Below, in pieces: positions 30,599 through 34,939 of a DNA stretch of 34,939 nt (positions are counted from its first letter, which is position 1; every line of letters begins with the position of its first letter). Below the pieces are notes generated by a model. It ran no database searches, was not told the origin of the DNA, and saw nothing but the letters and a program-made list of their open reading frames with translations. The stretch comes from Candidatus Bathyarchaeota archaeon (GTDB taxonomy: Archaea; Thermoproteota; Bathyarchaeia; Bathyarchaeales; Bathycorpusculaceae), in contig JAFGNM010000060.1 of assembly GCA_016927015.1 (NCBI GenBank), forward strand, positions 1 to 34,939. Reading direction: 5' to 3'. Made by a program: the position numbers and the translations under genes.

Positions 30599-31640
30599 GT
30601 AATCCGCTGCTTTTTTCTATTTTGAAGAGGTTATTCACTTTTTGATTGTTAAACCGTACTTTAAGCATTTTTTCCGCAAGCCAAACGTTCGTCTCCAAAT
30701 GGTCTGAAATCTCTCTTGTCAACAAGCTGGATGTGCCTTCTGCTAAAGCCATGTAAGGAACAAGCATGTCTGCCAAGTGCACGTCAACCGTGGGCTTAAC
30801 GGCCAGTTCTGCATGGAGCTTTTCAGCCGCTTTTATGCCCACAGCTTCGCTTGTTTTTTTCAGTTCTCCTATGGCGTCTGCGCCGATTATCGCGTCTGTG
30901 TCGGTTTCAGCCCATAAAGTGATGGAGCTTCCCTTTTGAAAGGGGTTCGACTGGTCATTTACGACCTGAATGTCCGCTGTGTAGCCTTTCTCAGAAAGAG
31001 ACCTGTGTGCTGCTTTGGCTTGGCGCTCGGCAACTTTTCTATCTGCGAGGAACGTGCAAACCGAAACGCCGTTCACGCTTTTTAATTTGCCAAAATTGTT
31101 TAGCGTAATTGGCTTCAGAGCGTGGGGTGGCTTTACGGTCATGGTTACTTCTCCCATTCCTTTTGGGTAATAGCCGTACTTGTGCACGGTTATGGTTGCT
31201 TCGAGTCCCATTTGCTTCAGTGCTGGGAGGAACACGTTTCGCAGGTAATTTATGGTGGGTGAGTGGGAAACGTCTGTTCCGCCTTTTGTCACATGCAAGC
31301 GCACTGTTTCCTTGGCGAATATGCATATGGGCAGTGCTGCCATTAGAAGCATGGGGATGCTTCCTGCGGTTCCGATTTCCGCTTCAACGTTTCCGCCTTT
31401 CACTTCTCTAGGCTTAAACCAGAGTTCTTTAGAGCCTAACGTTGCTCCTTTTACTTCTGCGTTGCAGAGTTTAGCGGCTGTCAACACAGCTTCCAAGTGC
31501 TGGGGTTTCAGACCTTGTTGCGGCCTGTTTTGCCGGATGTTGAAGATGTGTAGTGGCTCGCTGGTGGCGGCAGCTAAGGCTACTGCGAGTCGTAGGATTG
31601 TGCCGCTTCCGCTTTTTTGGCTTCCGTCGATTTCGAACAA
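30591..31640 (-). CDS. rtcA: RNA 3'-terminal phosphate cyclase RtcA
   Basis: About 349 aa from TTG 31640, preceded by GGGAG with 8-nt spacing and giving the expected opening MFEIDGS; TTG 31655 would add five residues. It turns RNA 3'-phosphates into 2',3'-cyclic ends using ATP. Family motifs are FEIDGSQKSGSGTILRLAVA (where most members have GEGGGQ), IRQNRPQQGLKPQHLEAV, IGTAGSIPMLLMAALPI, and the candidate adenylylated His in VDVHLADMLVPYMAL. The KSGSGT change in the first glycine loop is mild. It leads the rtcA-trm5 pair and diverges from the gene at 31743. Confidence 0.92.
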   Translation of the reverse strand: MFEIDGSQKSGSGTILRLAVALAAATSEPLHIFNIRQNRPQQGLKPQHLEAVLTAAKLCNAEVKGATLGSKELWFKPREVKGGNVEAEIGTAGSIPMLLMAALPICIFAKETVRLHVTKGGTDVSHSPTINYLRNVFLPALKQMGLEATITVHKYGYYPKGMGEVTMTVKPPHALKPITLNNFGKLKSVNGVSVCTFLADRKVAERQAKAAHRSLSEKGYTADIQVVNDQSNPFQKGSSITLWAETDTDAIIGADAIGELKKTSEAVGIKAAEKLHAELAVKPTVDVHLADMLVPYMALAEGTSSLLTREISDHLETNVWLAEKMLKVRFNNQKVNNLFKIEKSSGLHV

Positions 31641-31742
31641 TTGGACTTCTCCCAAGCGATATTATCGTGTTCAGGTTGAAATGGAGGTTGCAAATAATTA
31701 ATAAGCGCCTTAAGTATTTTAGAATTTGAAGGGGAAGTGTGC

Positions 31743-32141
31743 ATGAGCGGGGAAAAAGAGAGCCTAGAACGACTTGTAGAGAGAGTTGATGAACTTCTTG
31801 TGGTTCTGAACAGGATTTCGGAAGACCTGCGAAGCTTGTCTGCGTCAATAAAATCAATGGTGGGTTCACAAGCGGCTCAGCCAGTTCCTCAAGCGCCTGC
31901 AGCGGTTTCTCATGAAGTTCATGAAAAGAGGAATTCTGTGGATGATGTGCGCGTGGCGTTTCCAGAGGATTTAGAAGCGTTGCTTAGTTTTCAAGAAAAA
32001 GGCGATTACATAATGGTGAAGCCTAAGCAGTTTCTTGGTTCTGAAAACTTTGCGAAAATCGCTTCGGCAGTACGCGGGTTGGGAGGCGAGTACATAAGCG
32101 CTGGAAAAGACTCTCATTTCAGGGTGCCCAAGAACTCTTAG
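31743..32141 (+). CDS. Conserved archaeal protein with coiled coil and C-terminal domain, unknown function
   Basis: 132 aa from ATG 31743, with AGGGGA 8 nt upstream. Residues 4-45 form a coiled coil (ESLERLVERVDELLVVLNRI; SLSASIKSM). A Pro/Ala-rich linker follows, then a domain from about residue 75: GDYIMVKPKQFLGSENFAKI and GGEYISAGKDSHFRVPKN. I have the impression that this ending recurs in many archaeal proteins, but I cannot name it. It is divergent from rtcA and convergent with acylphosphatase (4-base overlap). A DNA- or RNA-binding role would fit a small oligomer with a basic end, but is only a guess. Confidence 0.65.
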   Translation: MSGEKESLERLVERVDELLVVLNRISEDLRSLSASIKSMVGSQAAQPVPQAPAAVSHEVHEKRNSVDDVRVAFPEDLEALLSFQEKGDYIMVKPKQFLGSENFAKIASAVRGLGGEYISAGKDSHFRVPKNS

Positions 32142-32416
32142 CTGTACTTTATTTTGAATCTGTCAAATTCTCCTGTGTAGGTTTCCCACTTTAAATCAAC
32201 GTTTGCGACTTTTGCTCCTGATGGCCCGTGTTTGCAGAAGTCTATTAGCGCGTTTACAGCGTCTTTTTCTCCTTCGAGCACTGCTTCAACTCTGCTGTCG
32301 GGTAAATTGCGAATCCATCCTTTCACGTCATGGCGGTCTGCGTTGCGTTTGGTTTCTGACCTGAAAAATACGCCTTGGACTCTGCCTGTTACGAACACGT
32401 GAGCACGAGTTTTCAT
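32138..32416 (-). CDS. acyP: Acylphosphatase
   Basis: 92 aa, the standard length. It hydrolyses acyl phosphates such as acetyl or carbamoyl phosphate. The phosphate-binding loop is VTGRVQGVFFRSE with catalytic Arg19, and the catalytic Asn37 lies in KGWIRNLPDSRVEAVLEG. The C-terminal strand is FDRFKIKYS. All key residues are intact. It ends tail-to-tail with the coiled-coil gene. Confidence 0.95.
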   Translation of the reverse strand: MKTRAHVFVTGRVQGVFFRSETKRNADRHDVKGWIRNLPDSRVEAVLEGEKDAVNALIDFCKHGPSGAKVANVDLKWETYTGEFDRFKIKYS

Positions 32417-32476
32417 TTTTTCGCTTCCTGCTTCATAATTTTGGCGTTTTTAGCGGTTTAAGGGTTTTTACTTTAA

Positions 32477-32495
32477 CACACCTCTCTGCGGTGTG
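32477..32495. repeat. Perfect hairpin in the acyP upstream gap
   Basis: CACACC-TCTCTGC-GGTGTG is a perfect 6-bp inverted repeat with a 7-nt loop, followed by more GTGTG. It lies 60 bases upstream of acyP and 36 bases before the next gene on the other strand. It may be an operator or a chance low-complexity GT stretch. Confidence 0.35.
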
Positions 32496-32531
32496 GGTGT
32501 GTCGTTTGTGCATGTGTTTTAAAAGTGTTTT

Positions 32532-32897
32532 TTGCCTGTGAAATATTGGTGGATGCGAGTGTTCAAAAACAATTCTGGTAAACTGCTTGTGTACGCGTCA
32601 ACGGATGTTCCGCGCAAGAAGCGTTTGGCGTCGGTTAGAACAGCCACGGAAGAAACTGCCAAGCTTTTGAAAATGGATTTTGAGGTTGTTAAGTTCCGAA
32701 ACAGTTCTTCGCAGATTTACGTTTACTACGAGTGCGGTGACGGCGGTGAGCCTATTCCGCTTTACTGTGACAAGGGCAAGATGGGTGACCTGCAGGAGAT
32801 TTGTGCAACTTTGAGAAAAATGATGTTTGTGCTGTCTTTTCATCCTAAACATTCAGCGTTGAAGCAAGTGCGCAGCGTCATCATGAGAGCTTCTTGA
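32532..32897 (+). CDS. Hypothetical conserved-looking small protein
   Basis: 121 aa from TTG 32532; GTG 32538 and ATG 32553 are possible starts. It is basic, mixed alpha/beta: WWMRVFKNNSGKLLVYASTD, SVRTATEETAKLLKMDFEVV, SSQIYVYYECGDGGEPIPLY, then a C-terminal helix pair (MGDLQEICATLRKMMFVLSF; SALKQVRSVIM). I see no known motif. It is convergent with the arcadin-1-like gene and the two 3' ends overlap by 17 bases, an unusually long overlap here. Confidence 0.55.
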   Translation: MPVKYWWMRVFKNNSGKLLVYASTDVPRKKRLASVRTATEETAKLLKMDFEVVKFRNSSSQIYVYYECGDGGEPIPLYCDKGKMGDLQEICATLRKMMFVLSFHPKHSALKQVRSVIMRAS

Positions 32898-33207
32898 ATT
32901 TGATGCTTTGGTTTTCCAAGCCTACTTCGAAAACTTGGTTCACATCGAAGTCTATGCCTAAACTGTCGTATTCCTGTTCCGTCAAGAACAGCAGGAGTTT
33001 CGGTATGGCGATTTGCGTTCTCTGCTGGAGGAAGGGCATCTGCTGTTGCAGGGCTTGAAGCACATCTTGAGCCATTTTTGCTTCTTCTGATTGCGGTCTG
33101 ACTACGAAGGGCGAAATTCCCCGTTCTTCAACCAGTTCGATACGTTTTCCAAGGTTGCCGTCCAAATCACGGACAGATTCGATCTTGTTGACTCTTACTC
33201 GAAACAT
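32881..33207 (-). CDS. Arcadin-1-like small archaeal protein
   Basis: 108 aa. The opening MFRVRVNKIESVRDLDGNLG, then KRIELVEERG, and a following helical part (EEAKMAQDVLQALQQQMPFL) resemble arcadin-1, a small protein encoded beside crenactin (an archaeal actin) in Thermoproteota. No crenactin or other arcadin gene is nearby, and the match is from memory of the motif, so the call is tentative. The later part (LLLFLTEQEYDSLGIDFDVN) is a strand-helix pair. A cytoskeleton-related role is inferred only from this resemblance. Confidence 0.4.
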   Translation of the reverse strand: MFRVRVNKIESVRDLDGNLGKRIELVEERGISPFVVRPQSEEAKMAQDVLQALQQQMPFLQQRTQIAIPKLLLFLTEQEYDSLGIDFDVNQVFEVGLENQSIKFKKLS

Positions 33208-33275
33208 CGTTCATTCACGTCTCTAAAGAATAAGTACATCATAGATTTAAGCTATTGAGCTGCAGAAAAGGTTTT

Positions 33276-33716
33276 TCAGGTTATCAACTGCTTTGTTGTC
33301 GCGAGATTCACGTATTTGCCTCTGAACCCCTGTAACGAGCCGAGAATGCTTCGGGTGGCTTCTGTGGTTTTTGGTTTCTCGAACTCCACAAAGTTTTTGA
33401 ATCTCACAAACGTCATCATCGTTCTGCCCTGTGCGAAAGCGCAGTACTCTTCGAACGTTTCGAAGCAGCTTTCTGCACCGTACTTTCGCCATAATTCTCC
33501 GCTGTCACCGGTTAATCGTTCAATGAAGTCTGCAATTCCCCTGACTTGCATGGCGGGTTTTTTGACGTAGAACAAGAGTTTCTGGGCGGTTTTTGGCGCT
33601 ACCTTGCTTTTGCGCACGAAAACATGAGTTCCACTGCTGGCTTTGTTGCGTTCGCGCAGCTTGTTCCAGTATTTCTCGTCAGCGATTAAGATGAAAGCGT
33701 AACGCTCATGCTTCAT
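33276..33716 (-). CDS. PUA-like/DUF365-type predicted RNA-binding protein
   Basis: 146 aa. It has beta strands with FILIADEKYW, GTHVFVRKSKVAPKTAQKLL, FYVKKPAMQVRGIADFIERL and ELWRKYGAESCFETFEEYCA, then MMTFVRFKNFVEFEKP. This order (strand, K-P, RGIADF, 'W..yG..s', 'F.n..efe.P') fits ASCH/PUA-like proteins such as the archaeal DUF365 group, which are predicted to bind RNA. GGAAG lies about 15 nt before ATG 33716. The gene is not in an obvious operon. Family choice is fairly likely; a specific target is not known. Confidence 0.6.
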   Translation of the reverse strand: MKHERYAFILIADEKYWNKLRERNKASSGTHVFVRKSKVAPKTAQKLLFYVKKPAMQVRGIADFIERLTGDSGELWRKYGAESCFETFEEYCAFAQGRTMMTFVRFKNFVEFEKPKTTEATRSILGSLQGFRGKYVNLATTKQLIT

Positions 33717-33790
33717 GCGTTTGACTCTTCCTGCAGATTAGAATGTTCAAGTTCTGAGATAACATTTTCGGCAATCTCCGGTTTTGCTGA

Positions 33791-33978
33791 ACTGTGATTT
33801 TTTGTTTATACCCCTTAAATAAATAGATTCAACTGATGCTCAGACTAGCGTTGGCTAGTTGCTTGGGAAAGTCTATAGCCCCCCTTTATATAGAAACTTT
33901 AAATAGCTCTGAAGAGCGCTTGCGGGTAGACCCCTTCTATGGGTTTCTGCAATGATTGACTATTAGGATCCAAATATG
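33791..33978 (+). repeat. Dispersed structured repeat, copy 2 (two modules)
   Basis: The 33717-34087 gap has no gene and is mostly this element. The right module (33879-33978) matches copy 1 at about 91%. It can form a 7-bp outer stem (33891-33897 with 33943-33949) and an inner hairpin AGCTCT-GAAG-AGCGCT (33905-33920), where G-C in copy 1 has become U-G here. A left module (33811-33878) has TCAACTGATGCTCAGAC and is the homologue of partial copy 3. Copy 1 lacks this left module, as if recombination between the two C-runs (33811-33814, 33879-33884) removed it or a duplication added it. Confidence 0.75.
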
Positions 33979-34087
33979 ATTGTGCTTTACATCTGATAAG
34001 CAGTTCTCATGATGAAGACTGTTTTAATCTGAGCAAAATTTGACAATTTAGAAGTTTTCGGGTGGACTGGGGAATCGTAAATTTTAT

Positions 34088-34939
34088 ATGTTGGCGGTCT
34101 TCTTGTGTTGTTTTGTATGTGATGTAAAATGGGGTATCGTTTTATTTAGCAGCTTCCCTGAGAAAATAAGAGTTTTTGACACCACCCTACGTGATGGTGA
34201 ACAAACCCCCGGAGTGTCTTTAACACCTGAGAATAAGTTGCGGATAGCGAAGCGGCTGGACGAGCTCGGCGTAGACGTTATCGAAGCTGGTTTTGCAGCG
34301 GTTTCTGAAGGCGAACTGGAAGCCGTGAAGCTCATCGCTGATGCTGGCTTGCGAGCGGAGATTTGCAGTGCGTCCCGCGGCGTTCGCGGCGACATAGACG
34401 CTGTGGCCAAAGCCGGCGCAGACAGCATCCACCTCATCATCCCCGTTTCCGACTTGCACATAGAGGAGAAGCTTCGGAAGACGCGCGAGCAGGTGCTGGG
34501 GATAACGCGCGACATGGTAAAGTACGCCAAGGACTGCGGCTTGGTCGTGGAGTTGTCAGCTGAAGACGCCACACGGGCGGATTTCGAGTTTCTGAAGAAA
34601 GTTTTCTCTACTGGCGTCGATGCAGGCGCAGACCGCGTTGTAGCGTGCGACACCGTTGGCGTGTTAACACCCGAGCGCAGCTATGAGTTCTACGGGAACC
34701 TGAGGAAGGCGCTGACTGTACCAGTGGTAAGTGTGCACTGCCACAACGACTTCGGCATGGCGGTAGCGAACACGGTTGCCGCGTTACGTGCTGGCGCAAA
34801 CCAGTTCCACGCCACCATAAACGGCTTAGGCGAACGCGCTGGGAACGCTTCACTGGAGGAAATCGTGGTTTCGCTGATGGCGCTGTACAAGCTGAAGCTG
34901 AACATAAAGACGGAGAAGCTGTACGGAATCAGCCAGTTC
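34088..34939 (+). CDS. 2-isopropylmalate synthase / citramalate synthase family protein, partial (C-terminus beyond right edge)
   Basis: An open frame runs from ATG 34088 off the right edge, 284 codons visible. The family core is clear: [20 protein letters not shown] (R and D of the metal/substrate site), [39 protein letters not shown] and [14 protein letters not shown] with the metal-binding HCHN, then [13 protein letters not shown]. It condenses acetyl-CoA with an oxo-acid. LeuA, CimA and homocitrate synthase cannot be separated without the C-terminal half. The start is doubtful: the first 24 residues are Cys-rich and hydrophobic, and the TATA-like TTTTATATG overlaps the ATG. TTG 34103 is an alternative. 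Confidence 0.85.
   Translation, partial: MLAVFLCCFVCDVKWGIVLFSSFPEKIRVFDTTLRDGEQTPGVSLTPENKLRIAKRLDELGVDVIEAGFAAVSEGELEAVKLIADAGLRAEICSASRGVRGDIDAVAKAGADSIHLIIPVSDLHIEEKLRKTREQVLGITRDMVKYAKDCGLVVELSAEDATRADFEFLKKVFSTGVDAGADRVVACDTVGVLTPERSYEFYGNLRKALTVPVVSVHCHNDFGMAVANTVAALRAGANQFHATINGLGERAGNASLEEIVVSLMALYKLKLNIKTEKLYGISQF

Noticed and set aside
34363-34563. 66-aa basic open frame in the LeuA-family region
   Set aside because: It is an out-of-frame shadow of the isopropylmalate synthase-type coding sequence.

Overview
The window is archaeal chromosomal DNA carrying the structural gene block of a tailed-virus (HK97-fold) provirus at its left end. Archaeal origin is shown by a TFB transcription factor, aIF1 (SUI1), an RNA polymerase Rpb5/RpoH protein, Trm5, RtcA-type cyclase, a DUF371 protein, TATA boxes about 25-40 nt before short-leadered genes, and many ATGA stop/start overlaps. 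Anaerobic metabolism is indicated by class III ribonucleotide reductase and a tungstate importer. A Bathyarchaeia-like member of the TACK group is my best guess, from the overall gene style and a C-terminal 'PEFP' anchor; this is inference, not a placement.

Region 1 (1-8303, all minus strand) is viral. In transcription order it holds a prohead protease/scaffold, capsid decoration protein, HK97-type major capsid protein, a small zinc-ribbon protein, a winged-helix protein, the portal, two small proteins, a 430-aa adhesin-like protein, a secreted zinc-dependent phospholipase C-like protein with its own promoter, a head-tail connector-like protein and a protein that runs off the left edge. No terminase, integrase or att site is visible, and the portal lies after the capsid gene. 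A ribbon-helix-helix regulator gene (8438-8611) diverges from the block, preceded by two near-identical operator-like sites.

Region 2 (8750-13470) holds a small unknown protein, a stand-alone response regulator, and the nrdR-nrdD-nrdG operon. NrdR-box-like sites flank the predicted transcription start of that operon. Region 3 (13640-20880) has a PRC-barrel protein, small unknowns, a two-domain eukaryote-like Rpb5, a ModE-type regulator divergent from a tupABC tungstate importer, flavodoxin with an alcohol-dehydrogenase remnant behind it, and a HAD phosphatase. Tungstate import, flavodoxin and anaerobic RNR fit a strictly anaerobic cell.

Region 4 (21100-34939) holds a membrane glycosyltransferase, TFB convergent with an aIF1/zinc-ribbon pair, a secreted kelch protein, GlmS, an HTH/S-layer-like fusion with a DUF371 protein, the rtcA-trm5 pair, acylphosphatase, several small archaeal proteins (one arcadin-1-like, one PUA/DUF365-like) and the start of a 2-isopropylmalate synthase family gene that runs off the right edge.

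The most notable signals are: (i) an isolated Rpb5 with an N-terminal jaw-like domain, (ii) a dispersed non-coding repeat family (13.5, 24.4 and 33.9 kb) with a potential conserved RNA fold, (iii) an archaeal NrdR regulon with recognisable operators, and (iv) a provirus-encoded, independently promoted PLC-like enzyme.
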